Assembly: GCA_900766575.1 (NCBI GenBank)
Contig: CAAFVW010000182.1
Span: forward strand, 4,239-68,238
DNA: 64,000 nucleotides
Direction of reading: 5' to 3'
From: Lachnospiraceae bacterium
GTDB taxonomy: Bacteria > Bacillota > Clostridia > Lachnospirales > Lachnospiraceae
In this document: one piece after another, positions 1-8,077 of the stretch
How positions within the stretch are numbered: position 1 is the first letter of the stretch
Layout of the letters: each line of letters starts with the position of its first letter
Position numbers and translations under genes: made by a program
The notes under the pieces: generated by a model
Seen by the model: the letters and a program-made list of their open reading frames with translations, nothing else
Told to the model about the DNA's origin: nothing
Databases searched by the model: none

Positions 1-783
1 ATGAGCCTGTACCAGAAAGACGGCAAAAACATCACAAACGAGGAACGCGGAAAAGCCAGAAAACTTGCTACTCTCAGAAGCTTTTATAATTACTATTTCC
101 AAAACGAAGAGATTGAAAAAAATACTGCGGCACTGGTTCCTTTGCCCAAACGTCATGAAAAAGAAATCATCCGTCTGGAGCCAAACGAAGTGGCTATTCT
201 GTTGGATCAGGTCGAGGATGGAACCAAGCTGACCAAAAAGGAATTGGAATATCATAAAAAAACTAAAGTACGCGATGTTGCTCTTCTGACACTTCTGTTG
301 GGAACAGGAATCCGTGTGTCCGAATGCGTTGGACTGGATATTAATGATGTTGATTTTGATACCGGAGGCATCAAAATCCGGAGAAAAGGTGGGTATGAAG
401 CCATCGTCTACTTCGGCGATGAAGTGGAAACAGCGCTGCTCGATTATCTGGAACAACGGAAACATATGATTCCTGCCGAAGGCCACGAAAATGCACTGTT
501 TTTGTCCCTGCAGAATCGTCGTATGGCAGTTCGTTCCGTCGAAAATCTGGTAAAAAAATATGCCTCACGTGTTACCACGTTAAAAAAAATAACGCCGCAT
601 AAATTACGCAGTACTTATGGAACTGAACTCTATAAAGAAACAGGAGATATCTACCTGGTAGCAGATGTTCTGGGACATAAAGATGTCAATACCACCCGGA
701 AACACTATGCCGCCTTGCAGGAACAGCGCCGCAGGCAGGCTGCTAACGCTTTTCATCTGAGGGAACACAGAGATAACAATTAA
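1..783 (+). CDS. Tyrosine recombinase / phage-type integrase, 5' end cut by window edge
   Basis: Site-specific DNA recombinase of the XerC/XerD/integrase family. The C-terminal catalytic domain is complete: the first Arg lies in GTGIRVSE (about residue 104 of the visible part), a beta-hairpin Lys in IRRKGG, then HKLR, GHKDV and the nucleophile Tyr in KHYAAL. Only part of the N-terminal core-binding domain is visible, and the reading frame is open from base 1, so the ATG at position 1 is probably internal. Full-length relatives run to about 300-350 residues. It is the first of few plus-strand genes and lies next to the SOS locus. Without the upstream sequence I cannot say whether it is a housekeeping Xer protein or the integrase of a mobile element. 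Confidence 0.85.
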   Translation: MSLYQKDGKNITNEERGKARKLATLRSFYNYYFQNEEIEKNTAALVPLPKRHEKEIIRLEPNEVAILLDQVEDGTKLTKKELEYHKKTKVRDVALLTLLLGTGIRVSECVGLDINDVDFDTGGIKIRRKGGYEAIVYFGDEVETALLDYLEQRKHMIPAEGHENALFLSLQNRRMAVRSVENLVKKYASRVTTLKKITPHKLRSTYGTELYKETGDIYLVADVLGHKDVNTTRKHYAALQEQRRRQAANAFHLREHRDNN

Positions 784-832
784 AGAACCCCATTAGCCAA
801 ACTGCTCTTTCAGAGTCTGCTTCCGGGGTTCT
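784..832. terminator. Hairpin between convergent recombinase and yneA-like genes
   Basis: AGAACCCC (784-791) pairs with GGGGTTCT (825-832). On the minus strand the stem is followed by TTTAATTG, so it can end the yneA-like transcript. The plus side has only a poor T-run. Confidence 0.55.
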
Positions 833-842
833 GAATGGGCTT

Positions 843-1238
843 CTATTTCACAAAATCATAGGAGAAATAAGGAACGATCAATGACTGTCCGGCTCTGACG
901 CTATCCGTGTCCGCCAGATGATTGATACTCTGAACTTCTTCTATGTATTCCTTCTTATCCTTATATTCTTCATAATCAATATAACTGTCTGACAGCTCCC
1001 ATAAAGTCTCTCCGTAGGCAACCGTCACCTGGGTATAATATTTGAACTTTGGCTGCTCCTCACCACTGCTGGCCAGAGAACGGATTCCATGGTAGGATAC
1101 TGCACAAAATACAATCATGCAAACCGTTGCAATCATAGTGCAGATTCTGCGCTGAAGCTGTCTTCTTCTCTTTTGCTGTCTCTTGTATGCTCTTAATTCT
1201 CTGTCTGTCATTCTATACACGCTCTTCTGTTCTTTCAT
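843..1238 (-). CDS. yneA: LysM-domain membrane protein, YneA-like SOS cell division inhibitor
   Basis: Predicted 131-residue protein: a basic cytoplasmic N-terminus rich in Arg/Lys/Gln, one membrane segment (IATVCMIVFCAVSY), then an extracellular LysM domain (VAYGETLWELS ... GQSLIVPY) that should bind peptidoglycan. In Bacillus, YneA is a small membrane/LysM protein divergent from lexA that delays septation during the SOS response. Domain order, size and position all match. The ATG at 1238 is preferred because the upstream in-frame start at 1277 overlaps a LexA box that lies just past the predicted transcription start. The promoter and LexA boxes support DNA-damage induction. The symbol is by synteny and domain, not close sequence identity. 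Confidence 0.75.
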   Translation of the reverse strand: MKEQKSVYRMTDRELRAYKRQQKRRRQLQRRICTMIATVCMIVFCAVSYHGIRSLASSGEEQPKFKYYTQVTVAYGETLWELSDSYIDYEEYKDKKEYIEEVQSINHLADTDSVRAGQSLIVPYFSYDFVK

Positions 1239-1271
1239 AACCCTATACCTCACATCAGAAAATATGTTTGG

Positions 1272-1283
1272 GAACATTTGTTC
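1272..1283. promoter_or_regulatory. LexA box 1
   Basis: GAACATTTGTTC is a perfect GAAC-N4-GTTC palindrome, the Gram-positive LexA (DinR) operator core. It lies just downstream of the predicted yneA-like transcription start. Confidence 0.85.
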
Positions 1284-1294
1284 TTTCTGTTTGT

Positions 1295-1323
1295 ATTATA
1301 TCGAACATGTATTCTGATGTCAA
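1295..1323 (-). promoter_or_regulatory. Sigma-A promoter of the yneA-like gene
   Basis: On the minus strand, TTGACA (1323-1318) and TATAAT (1300-1295) are separated by exactly 17 bases, a consensus housekeeping promoter. LexA box 1303-1314 lies in the spacer, so repressor binding would occlude RNA polymerase. Confidence 0.8.
1303..1314. promoter_or_regulatory. LexA box 2
   Basis: GAACATGTATTC differs from GAAC-N4-GTTC at one base. It lies between the -35 and -10 of the yneA-like promoter. Confidence 0.75.
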
Positions 1324-1333
1324 GGTAAAAATC

Positions 1334-1358
1334 GAACATATTTTTGGAATATATGTTT
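1334..1358. promoter_or_regulatory. LexA box 3 and extra half-site
   Basis: GAATATATGTTT (1347-1358) is a two-mismatch LexA box overlapping the -35 of the lexA promoter, and GAACATAT at 1334 is a lone half-site next to it. This fits negative autoregulation of lexA with weaker operators than those of the target gene. Confidence 0.6.
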
Positions 1359-1385
1359 GCTTTTTGTTTTTTACTATGCTATAAT
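1357..1385 (+). promoter_or_regulatory. Sigma-A promoter of lexA
   Basis: TTGCTT (1357-1362), 17-base spacer, TATAAT (1380-1385). It predicts a leader of about 130 bases before the lexA start codon at 1521. The -35 is overlapped by a LexA box. Confidence 0.65.
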
Positions 1386-1520
1386 CATTTCATAAATTAT
1401 GAAAGTCAGATTTTCTTTTCTATTTTCATATACTTTGACATAATATTCTATGGAAAAAGTTACGTTACATACAATCAATTTCTGAAACCAATAAAGAGAT
1501 ACAGTTACGGAGGACATGAT

Positions 1521-2138
1521 ATGGGTTATGGCAAGATTACTGCCAAACAGCAGGAGATCCTGGATTATATCAAAGATGAAATATTGAAAAAAGGCTATCC
1601 GCCTACAGTAAGAGAGATTTGTGAGACGGTAAATCTGAAGTCTACCTCCTCCGTTCACTCTCATTTAGAGACATTGGAGAAAAACGGTTATATCCGCAGA
1701 GACCCGACGAAGCCCCGTGCGATTGAGATCTGTGATGACAGCTTTCAGATGGTGCGTACGGAAATGGTAAGTCTTCCCATTATTGGTAATGTAGCTGCTG
1801 GTCAGCCGATTCTTGCCGAAGAAAATATTGAGGATTATTTCCCGGTTCCCGCTGATGTAGTTCCCCAGGGAGAATCCTTTATTTTAAATGTACGTGGTGA
1901 ATCTATGATCAATGCCGGTATCTTTAATGGAGATCGCGTTTTTGTACATGTGCAGAATACCGCTCATAACGGAGAGATCGTAGTTGCTCTGATCGACGAT
2001 TCCGCTACAGTAAAGACTTTCTATAAAGAGAAGGGACACATTCGTCTCCAGCCGGAGAATGACACTATGGATCCCATCATCATAGATGATTGCCAGATTC
2101 TCGGTACGGTATTTGGTGTATTTCGCTTCTACAGATAA
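1521..2138 (+). CDS. lexA: LexA, SOS regulon repressor and self-cleaving protease
   Basis: 205-residue repressor. The N-terminal winged helix (residues 1-70, [13 protein letters not shown] ... PTVREICE ... [21 protein letters not shown]) binds LexA boxes. The C-terminal S24 peptidase domain has the Ala93-Gly94 self-cleavage bond (NVAAGQP), the catalytic Ser128 (GESM) and the catalytic Lys165 (ATVKTF). RecA filaments trigger autocleavage and so SOS induction. Start chosen at the ATG after GGAGG (1509-1513). The longer reading frame to 1344 would run through AT-rich promoter DNA. It is divergent from the yneA-like gene, with LexA boxes between them, and ends at a clean terminator. Confidence 0.97.
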   Translation: MGYGKITAKQQEILDYIKDEILKKGYPPTVREICETVNLKSTSSVHSHLETLEKNGYIRRDPTKPRAIEICDDSFQMVRTEMVSLPIIGNVAAGQPILAEENIEDYFPVPADVVPQGESFILNVRGESMINAGIFNGDRVFVHVQNTAHNGEIVVALIDDSATVKTFYKEKGHIRLQPENDTMDPIIIDDCQILGTVFGVFRFYR

Positions 2139-2156
2139 TTACATAAGAATAAACTT

Positions 2157-2184
2157 TAAGCCGCAATCATTGCGGCTTATTTTT
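2157..2184 (+). terminator. lexA intrinsic terminator
   Basis: TAAGCCGCA and TGCGGCTTA form a perfect 9-bp stem with an ATCAT loop, followed by TTTTT. Confidence 0.9.
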
Positions 2185-2185
2185 A

Positions 2186-2227
2186 TAAAAAAACAGCCCT
2201 GTCGAAAAATTATCGACAAAACTGTTT
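2186..2227 (-). terminator. Terminator of the cytidylate-kinase-like gene
   Basis: On the minus strand AAAACAG and TGTCGATAA pair with TTTTCGACA and CTGTTTT, and the stem runs into a run of seven Ts (2187-2193 on the plus strand are As). It sits back to back with the lexA terminator, so the convergent units are insulated. Confidence 0.8.
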
Positions 2228-2239
2228 TCTTCTCTTGTT

Positions 2240-2866
2240 TCACGTTTCCGGGAATCGTACCTTCATATAAGAAATGATCTCATCTACACATCTCTCATAT
2301 CCCAGTTTGGAACTATCCAGACACAGATCATAGTTCCTTGCATCCGTCCATTCTCTTCCGGTGTGATATTTATAATACTCTGCACGGTGTTTATCCGTCT
2401 TTGCTACAAAACGTTCCAGTTCCTTCGGACTCATGCTGTGTTTTTTTGCTGCTCCCTCCAGACAATACTCCTTCGGTGCATGAATAAATACGCTGAGCAC
2501 ATTTGAATAATCCTTCAGCACATAATCCGCACAACGTCCGATAATGACACAGGACTCTTCTTTTGCCAGATCACGGATAATCTTGGCCTGATAGTTAAAC
2601 AGATTGTCTGTGGAGGTAAAATCATCACTTTCCGGAGGAATCAGTTCTCCGTGATACTCCTTTTTTGCAATATGGAATAATGTGGTGTTTTTCATCTTTT
2701 CATCCGCATTCACGAACAATGCTTCATTAATACCGCTGTCTTCACTGGCCAGTTTCATCAGCTCCTTGTCGTAATAATGAACATTCAGCTTCTTCGCCAA
2801 CATTTCTCCAATGGTACGTCCGCCACTTCCATACTGTCTTGCAATGGTAATGACTACATTATTCAT
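2240..2866 (-). CDS. Cytidylate-kinase-like P-loop protein, copy 1
   Basis: 208-residue P-loop nucleotide kinase-like protein. The N-terminus ITIARQYGSGGRTIGE is the phosphate-binding loop, followed by YYDKELM and, around residues 90-100, CVIIGRCADYVL, which are hallmarks of the cytidylate-kinase-like family (Pfam Cytidylate_kin2). Family members are common in Clostridia, usually next to transporters, and their substrate is not established. True cytidylate kinase is also needed by the cell, so dCMP/CMP phosphorylation should not be assumed. It lies 60 bases after livF and may be the last gene of the liv unit. A start at 2878 is possible. A paralogue lies at 12752-13396. Confidence 0.85.
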   Translation of the reverse strand: MNNVVITIARQYGSGGRTIGEMLAKKLNVHYYDKELMKLASEDSGINEALFVNADEKMKNTTLFHIAKKEYHGELIPPESDDFTSTDNLFNYQAKIIRDLAKEESCVIIGRCADYVLKDYSNVLSVFIHAPKEYCLEGAAKKHSMSPKELERFVAKTDKHRAEYYKYHTGREWTDARNYDLCLDSSKLGYERCVDEIISYMKVRFPET

Positions 2867-2925
2867 CCCAATCACCATACCTTTCTGTCTCTGCTGCTTC
2901 CACTTGCAGCGACTTATCTTGAGGG

Positions 2926-3636
2926 TTATTCACCCAGATATGCTTTCTTAATGGAATCATTATTCAGAAGATCACTTGCTTTGCCTTCCAGAACAATCTT
3001 ACCGGTCTCAAGTACATACGCTCTGTCTGCGATAGACAATGCTTTCTTTGCATTCTGCTCTACCAGCAGAACCGTTGTACCGCTCTTACTTACTTCCTGA
3101 ATAATATCAAAGATCTCATTTACGAAGATCGGAGACAGTCCCATGGACGGCTCATCCATCAAAATGATCTTGGGATGAGACATCAAAGCTCTTCCCATGG
3201 CAAGCATCTGCTGTTCACCACCGCTTAAAGTTCCTGCCATCTGGTTCTGACGTTCTTTCAGACGGGGGAAACGCTCAAATACGGTTTCCAGTGTCTGTGC
3301 GATCTCTTCTTTATCTTTTCTGGTATAAGCACCCATCATCAGATTCTGCAGCACGGAAAGCTGCGCAAACACACGTCTGCCCTCCGGTACATGTGCCATA
3401 CCCATGGATACAATCTTATGTCCGGGAATCTTCACAAGATCCTGGCCTTCAAAGGTAATGGTTCCTTCCTTCGGAGTAAGCAATCCGGATACTGTGTGCA
3501 GAATCGTCGTTTTACCCGCACCGTTTGCTCCGATCAGGGCAATTACTTCTCCCTCATCTACGTGAAAGGAAACACCCTTTATGGCCTGTATCATGCCGTA
3601 ATATACCTTAATATCATTTACTTCTAACATTGCCAT
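2926..3636 (-). CDS. livF: LivF, branched-chain amino acid ABC transporter ATPase
   Basis: 236-residue ATP-binding subunit that powers import of leucine, isoleucine and valine (or related amino acids). Walker A GANGAGKTT, signature LSGGEQQM, Walker B IILMDEPSMGL and the H-loop region (LLVEQNAKKA) are all present. Start at the ATG at 3636, nine bases after AGGAGG; the upstream in-frame ATG overlaps livG. It is the fifth gene of livJHMGF, and the two ATPases LivG and LivF form the heterodimer typical of this family. Both end in KAYLGE. Confidence 0.96.
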   Translation of the reverse strand: MAMLEVNDIKVYYGMIQAIKGVSFHVDEGEVIALIGANGAGKTTILHTVSGLLTPKEGTITFEGQDLVKIPGHKIVSMGMAHVPEGRRVFAQLSVLQNLMMGAYTRKDKEEIAQTLETVFERFPRLKERQNQMAGTLSGGEQQMLAMGRALMSHPKIILMDEPSMGLSPIFVNEIFDIIQEVSKSGTTVLLVEQNAKKALSIADRAYVLETGKIVLEGKASDLLNNDSIKKAYLGE

Positions 3637-3649
3637 AGCTGTTATCCTC

Positions 3650-4408
3650 CTATTCACCCAGATAAGCCTTGATAACTTCCGGATTGTTCAGCACATCACT
3701 GGTCTTGCCCTGGCACAGAACACGGCCAAAATTCAATACCGTAAGTTCCTCACAGATTCCACTTACCAGTTTCATATCATGTTCGATCAGAAGGATCGTC
3801 ATATCAAAATGTTCCCGCACAAAACGGATGGTTTCCATCAGTTCCTGTGTCTCATTGGGATTCATGCCCGCAGCAGGCTCATCCAGCAGAAGAAGCTTCG
3901 GCTTCGTTGCAAGTGCTCTGGCGATTTCCAGCTTTCTCTGTTTACCATAGGGAAGATTATCTGCCAGTGTCTGCGCTTCTTCTTCCAGTCCAAATACCTT
4001 TAGAAGCTCCATGGCTTCCTCCGTCATTACTTTTTCCACCTTATAATATTTCGGCAGACGTAAAATTCCGGTAATGGTGCTGTAGCCCATATGATTATGA
4101 AGACCTACTTTTACGTTATCAATGACAGACAGATCCTTGAACAGACGGATATTCTGGAAAGTTCTGGCAATTCCCGCCTGGTTGATCTCAATCGTTTTCT
4201 TACCGGTAATATCCTTGCCATCCAGAGTGATAATCCCTTCTGTCGGCTTATAGACACCGGTCAGCAAGTTAAATACGGTAGTCTTACCGGCACCGTTGGG
4301 ACCGATCAGACCGTACAGAGCACCTTTTTCAATGGTAATGTTAAAATCATCTACCGCACGAAGTCCGCCAAAAGAAATGCCTAAATTCTTTGTTTCTAAT
4401 AATGCCAT
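3650..4408 (-). CDS. livG: LivG, branched-chain amino acid ABC transporter ATPase
   Basis: 252-residue ATPase partner of LivF. Walker A GPNGAGKTT, Walker B LLLLDEPAAGMNP, and the long insert with GIARTFQNIRLF that distinguishes LivG from LivF. The signature region is degenerate: NLPYGKQRKLEIARAL replaces a canonical LSGGQ, as usual for LivG. Start ATG follows GGAGG by ten bases. Three bases separate it from livM upstream, so the genes are surely cotranscribed and probably translationally coupled. Confidence 0.96.
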   Translation of the reverse strand: MALLETKNLGISFGGLRAVDDFNITIEKGALYGLIGPNGAGKTTVFNLLTGVYKPTEGIITLDGKDITGKKTIEINQAGIARTFQNIRLFKDLSVIDNVKVGLHNHMGYSTITGILRLPKYYKVEKVMTEEAMELLKVFGLEEEAQTLADNLPYGKQRKLEIARALATKPKLLLLDEPAAGMNPNETQELMETIRFVREHFDMTILLIEHDMKLVSGICEELTVLNFGRVLCQGKTSDVLNNPEVIKAYLGE

Positions 4409-4410
4409 GA

Positions 4411-5487
4411 TTATTCAGCCTCCTTTTTTACAGACTTCTTGAACTTAGCTGCTGCCTTTTCTCTCCATTCAATACATTTCGGAGCCCAGTTAAACAGCAT
4501 CATCACAATCAGTACGATGGAATAGATCAGCATACGGTAATCGTTCAGACCACGCAGTAATTCCGGCAAAAGGGTAAGAATCACAGCTGCGATAATAGAA
4601 CCGCGGATGTTACCGATACCACCCAATACCACGAATACCAGAATCATGATGGACATGTTATATCCAAAGTTCTTGGGCAATGCGGTCAGGGTAGACAGAT
4701 TATGTGCATACAACACACCGGCCACACCGGCAAGAGCTGCGGAAATGGAAAATGCCATCAGCTTATATTTCGTAATATGGATACCTACGGATTCAGCTGC
4801 AATGGTATTGTCACGGATGGCCATGATCGCACGACCGTCTCTGGAATGAATCAGGTTCAATACAATGAACAGCGTAATCAGCAATAATACAATACCGATA
4901 GTAAAACTGGAATCATGAGGAGTTCCGGTAATCCCCTGCGCTCCCTTAATAATAACATCCCCGTCCTCGGTCATATTCAGATCCATGGTATTGGTAAAGG
5001 AAATGTGGAATCCGTTCTCATCCTGGCCTACGAACAGAATATTTACCAGGTTCTTAATGATCTCACCGAATGCCAGCGTTACGATTGCAAGATAGTCACC
5101 TTTCAGGCGAAGTACCGGAATACCGATCAACAAGCCAAACAGTCCTGCAAACAACGCTCCGATCAAAATAGCGCAGAAAAAGCGCAATCCGGAAGGCATT
5201 CCTGTACTCTCCATCACTTTGGAGAAAAAGGCACTGGTGAATGCGCCAATACACATGAATCCGGCATGCCCCAGACTCAGTTCACCCAGAATGCCTACGG
5301 TAAGATTCAGGGATACTGCCAGAATAGCATAGGTACACAAAGGAACCAGAAGTCCCTGTATCAGGCTGCTCACATTTCCGGTGGACACCAGAATCTGCAT
5401 GATCACATAAACAAGGATCACCATTCCGTATGTAATGAGATTATCCCGGAAGGTCTTATTCATTTTCTTAACAGATAATTTCTTCAT
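4411..5487 (-). CDS. livM: LivM, branched-chain amino acid ABC transporter permease
   Basis: 358-residue integral membrane permease with about nine to ten hydrophobic segments and the BPD_transp_2 signature (SLNLTVGILGELSLGHAGFMCIGAFTSA). The EAA-like loop SVGIHITKYKLMAFSISAALAGVAG contacts the ATPases. Start set at the ATG at 5487, eight bases after AGGTG; an in-frame GTG at 5496 is the alternative. It pairs with LivH as the transmembrane heterodimer. Confidence 0.95.
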   Translation of the reverse strand: MKKLSVKKMNKTFRDNLITYGMVILVYVIMQILVSTGNVSSLIQGLLVPLCTYAILAVSLNLTVGILGELSLGHAGFMCIGAFTSAFFSKVMESTGMPSGLRFFCAILIGALFAGLFGLLIGIPVLRLKGDYLAIVTLAFGEIIKNLVNILFVGQDENGFHISFTNTMDLNMTEDGDVIIKGAQGITGTPHDSSFTIGIVLLLITLFIVLNLIHSRDGRAIMAIRDNTIAAESVGIHITKYKLMAFSISAALAGVAGVLYAHNLSTLTALPKNFGYNMSIMILVFVVLGGIGNIRGSIIAAVILTLLPELLRGLNDYRMLIYSIVLIVMMLFNWAPKCIEWREKAAAKFKKSVKKEAE

Positions 5488-5508
5488 ATTATACACCTGC
5501 CTCTTCCC

Positions 5509-6393
5509 TTATACTTTTTCCTGAATGTTCTTGCCCAACAGTCCGGCAGGTTTCACCAGAAGTACGACAATCAATACCGCAAATACGATGGCATCCGCCA
5601 TCTGGGAAGAAATGTATGCTTTACCGAAGATTTCAATGATTCCAAGCAGAATACCGCCGATCAGAGCTCCGGGAATAGATCCGATACCACCGAATACCGC
5701 AGCCACGAACGCTTTGATACCGGGCATAGAACCGGTATAAGGTGTCAGGGAAGGGTATGCGGAACATAACAGCACACCTGCTACTGCTGCTAACGCAGAT
5801 CCGATAGCAAAGGTCAGTGCGATGGTTCCATCTACATTAATACCCATCAGCTGTGCTGCTCCCTTATCCTCAGATACCGCCAGCATTGCCTGTCCGGCCT
5901 TGGTCTTATTAATGAACAGCATGAGTCCGGCCATAATAATCAGACAGGACACAATGGTTACTATGGTCTCACCGGTAATATTGATCTGACCATCTGCCAG
6001 TTTCACTGCGGGTACTGATACAACAGATGTAAATGCCTTGGCATTTGCACCGAAAATCAACAGTGCGACGTTCTGCAATAAATAGCTGACACCGATGGCG
6101 GTAATCAGAACAGCCAGCGGAGAGGATGCCTTTCTTAAAGGCTTGTATGCTACTTTTTCAATAGCCATTCCCAACAGGGTGCAGGCGATAACCGCTGCCA
6201 GAACACCGATCACCGGAGAAAGTCCCATAGTACTGCACATTGTATAAGTAATAAATGCGCCGACCATAATGACATCACCATGTGCGAAATTCAGCATCTT
6301 GGCAATACCATATACCATGGTATACCCTAATGCAATCAGCGCATAGACACTTCCAAGGCTGATACCGTTAATCAGATAACCGATAAAACTCAT
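5509..6393 (-). CDS. livH: LivH, branched-chain amino acid ABC transporter permease
   Basis: 294-residue permease with eight to nine membrane segments. The N-terminus NGISLGSVYALIALGYTMVYGIAKMLNFAHGDVIMVGAF is the classic LivH opening, and the GINVDGTIALTFAIGSALAAVAG loop is the ATPase contact. Start at the ATG at 6393, eight bases after GGAGG (the sequence ATGGAGG upstream supplies both a spurious start and the ribosome site). It is separated from livJ by 184 bases carrying a hairpin, so its expression is probably a fraction of that of the binding protein. Confidence 0.95.
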   Translation of the reverse strand: MSFIGYLINGISLGSVYALIALGYTMVYGIAKMLNFAHGDVIMVGAFITYTMCSTMGLSPVIGVLAAVIACTLLGMAIEKVAYKPLRKASSPLAVLITAIGVSYLLQNVALLIFGANAKAFTSVVSVPAVKLADGQINITGETIVTIVSCLIIMAGLMLFINKTKAGQAMLAVSEDKGAAQLMGINVDGTIALTFAIGSALAAVAGVLLCSAYPSLTPYTGSMPGIKAFVAAVFGGIGSIPGALIGGILLGIIEIFGKAYISSQMADAIVFAVLIVVLLVKPAGLLGKNIQEKV

Positions 6394-6520
6394 GTGAACT
6401 ACCTCCATTCATGCAAATTGCACAAATCTTTTCTATCTTTTCGTTTCTATATAAATGTATAGAATAGAACAAACTCAAAAATCAGTATAACAGAACATTT
6501 GAGGAATAGCAACCGTTCCC

Positions 6521-6558
6521 TCAAACATAAAGAGGGTTACCCTGCGGTAACCCTCTTT
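6521..6558 (-). terminator. Hairpin between livJ and livH (partial terminator)
   Basis: AAAGAGGGTTACC (6529-6541) pairs perfectly over 13 bp with GGTAACCCTCTTT (6546-6558), with a CTGC loop. On the minus strand it is followed by ATGTTTG, a poor T-tract. It probably stabilises the livJ message and lets only part of transcription reach livHMGF. Confidence 0.75.
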
Positions 6559-6576
6559 GGAAACTACATTAACTAA

Positions 6577-7794
6577 TTACATAGCCTTGTAAGCACCATT
6601 CTCGATCACAACAGCCTTAGGAGCCTTGTTAGCCTCACCGTCTGCAGTCCAGGTCATTCCGTTACCGGTCAGACCATCTACTGTGATCTCGGTCATTGCA
6701 GCCTTCATGCCGTCACAAATATCGGAAACGCTCATATCAGGTGTAACACCGCTCTTCTCGATAGCAGCCTTGATAACATAGATGGCATCATAGCTGTCTG
6801 CTGCGAACTGGTTAGGAGTCTCACCATATTTTTCCTTATATTTGGAAACGAAGGTCTGTGTCAGATCGTCGGTTGCATCAGCTGCGAAAGGAGTTAACAG
6901 CATAACGCCCTCGGTCAGAGATACATCAAAGTTATCTACACCACCAAGGATACCGTCCATACCATCGCAGGAGAACCACTTGGGAGCATAACCCATACCA
7001 GCTGCCTGAGTCAGGATCAGTGCAGATTCCTGATAGTAAATAGGAAGAAATACCATATCAGCACCGACATCCTTTGCCTTCTGTAACTGAACGGAGAAAT
7101 CGGTCTTGTTATCAGCGGTAAAAGCTTCAGCCGCTACTACTTCAAAAGGCTGGTTCTCAGACTCTTTTACGAACTTCTCATAAATACCGGAAGAATATAC
7201 ATCGGAGCTGTCATAAATAACCGCAACCTTCTCAGCCAGACCGTTCTCACCGATGTACTGTGCAGATGCAAGGCCCTGGTTAGGATCTGAGAAGCATACA
7301 CGGAAGTTGTTATCATACTGAACACACTCTACAGCAGATCCGGAAGGAGTGATCTGGAACATATTATCTTCCTTGGTCTTATCGGTAACTGCGATACATG
7401 CACCACTGGTAGTAGAACCATCGATGATCTGTGCGCCCCAGTCCTTTAATGCATTATAAGCATTGACAGACTTCTCTGCATCAGCTTCATCATCCTGGAA
7501 TTTGAACTCGATCTGATAACCGTTGATACCGCCTGCTGCATTGATCTCTTCTACTGCGATCTCTGCGCCGTGCTGTACAGCCAGTCCGTAAACTGCTGCG
7601 CCGCCGGTGGTAGGTCCGATACCGCCGATCTTAAATACGCTGCCGGAAGCTGCGCCGTTGTCAGCTGCTGCGCTCTCGGCTGCTGCATTCGTACCGGTTG
7701 CTGCGGAACCGTTGTCTGCATTCCCACAACCAGCCATAGCCATTACCATAGCGGAGGCTACGGCAACACTTAAAAACTTGTTAAATTTCTTCAT
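6577..7794 (-). CDS. livJ: LivJ, branched-chain amino acid-binding lipoprotein
   Basis: 405-residue extracytoplasmic substrate-binding protein. A lipoprotein signal peptide ends in the lipobox MAGC (Cys about residue 23), then a low-complexity Ala/Gly/Asp/Asn linker to residue 50, then a type I periplasmic-binding fold (FKIGGIGPTTGGAAVYGLAVQHGAEIAVEEINAAGG). It captures the amino acid for LivHMGF. Ribosome site AAGGAGG; a consensus promoter lies 62 bases upstream of the start. First and probably most highly expressed gene of the operon. Confidence 0.95.
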   Translation of the reverse strand: MKKFNKFLSVAVASAMVMAMAGCGNADNGSAATGTNAAAESAAADNGAASGSVFKIGGIGPTTGGAAVYGLAVQHGAEIAVEEINAAGGINGYQIEFKFQDDEADAEKSVNAYNALKDWGAQIIDGSTTSGACIAVTDKTKEDNMFQITPSGSAVECVQYDNNFRVCFSDPNQGLASAQYIGENGLAEKVAVIYDSSDVYSSGIYEKFVKESENQPFEVVAAEAFTADNKTDFSVQLQKAKDVGADMVFLPIYYQESALILTQAAGMGYAPKWFSCDGMDGILGGVDNFDVSLTEGVMLLTPFAADATDDLTQTFVSKYKEKYGETPNQFAADSYDAIYVIKAAIEKSGVTPDMSVSDICDGMKAAMTEITVDGLTGNGMTWTADGEANKAPKAVVIENGAYKAM

Positions 7795-7855
7795 AATATC
7801 TTCCTCCTTTTTAACAATGTATACAAAAATACAAATGCATAATTGTTATTTTCGT

Positions 7856-7884
7856 ATAATACACGCTTCATTTTCTTTTGTCAA
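7856..7884 (-). promoter_or_regulatory. Sigma-A promoter of the liv operon
   Basis: TTGACA (7884-7879), exactly 17 bases, TATTAT (7861-7856) on the minus strand. The 5' leader holds a dyad with arms TAACAAT and ATTGTTA (about 7812-7846) that could be an operator. I recognise no known regulator site. Confidence 0.8.
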
Positions 7885-8007
7885 TGGTTTTTATTTTCCT
7901 ATTTGATGTTTTATAACATTAAATAAGATCAATTGCGGTGTTCTTTTGTTTAAAAAATGTATACTTCTGATTTTATGGGAAATACTATCACTGGAACCTG
8001 TTTAGAA

Positions 8008-8040
8008 AAGTTTGTGTCAGTGCGCACCTGACACAAACTT
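8008..8040. repeat. Long palindromic hairpin upstream of the DUF378 gene
   Basis: AAGTTTGTGTCAG (8008-8020) pairs with CTGACACAAACTT (8028-8040), a perfect 13-bp stem; the 7-base loop TGCGCAC plus the flanking G is itself palindromic (GTGCGCAC). The minus side continues TTTTCT, the plus side has no T-run. It could be a terminator for antisense readthrough or a REP-like dispersed palindrome. Confidence 0.6.
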
Positions 8041-8077
8041 ACCACGTACAAAAAGAGTGTGCAGAAATGAGGATATT

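Noticed and set aside
1344..1520. N-terminal extension of lexA to the first in-frame ATG at 1344
   Set aside because: It crosses the lexA promoter and a LexA box, is AT-rich and lacks a ribosome site; the ATG at 1521 has GGAGG and starts the conserved HTH.
7795..7990. CodY operator in the livJ upstream region
   Set aside because: No stretch comes close to AATTTTCWGAAAATT.
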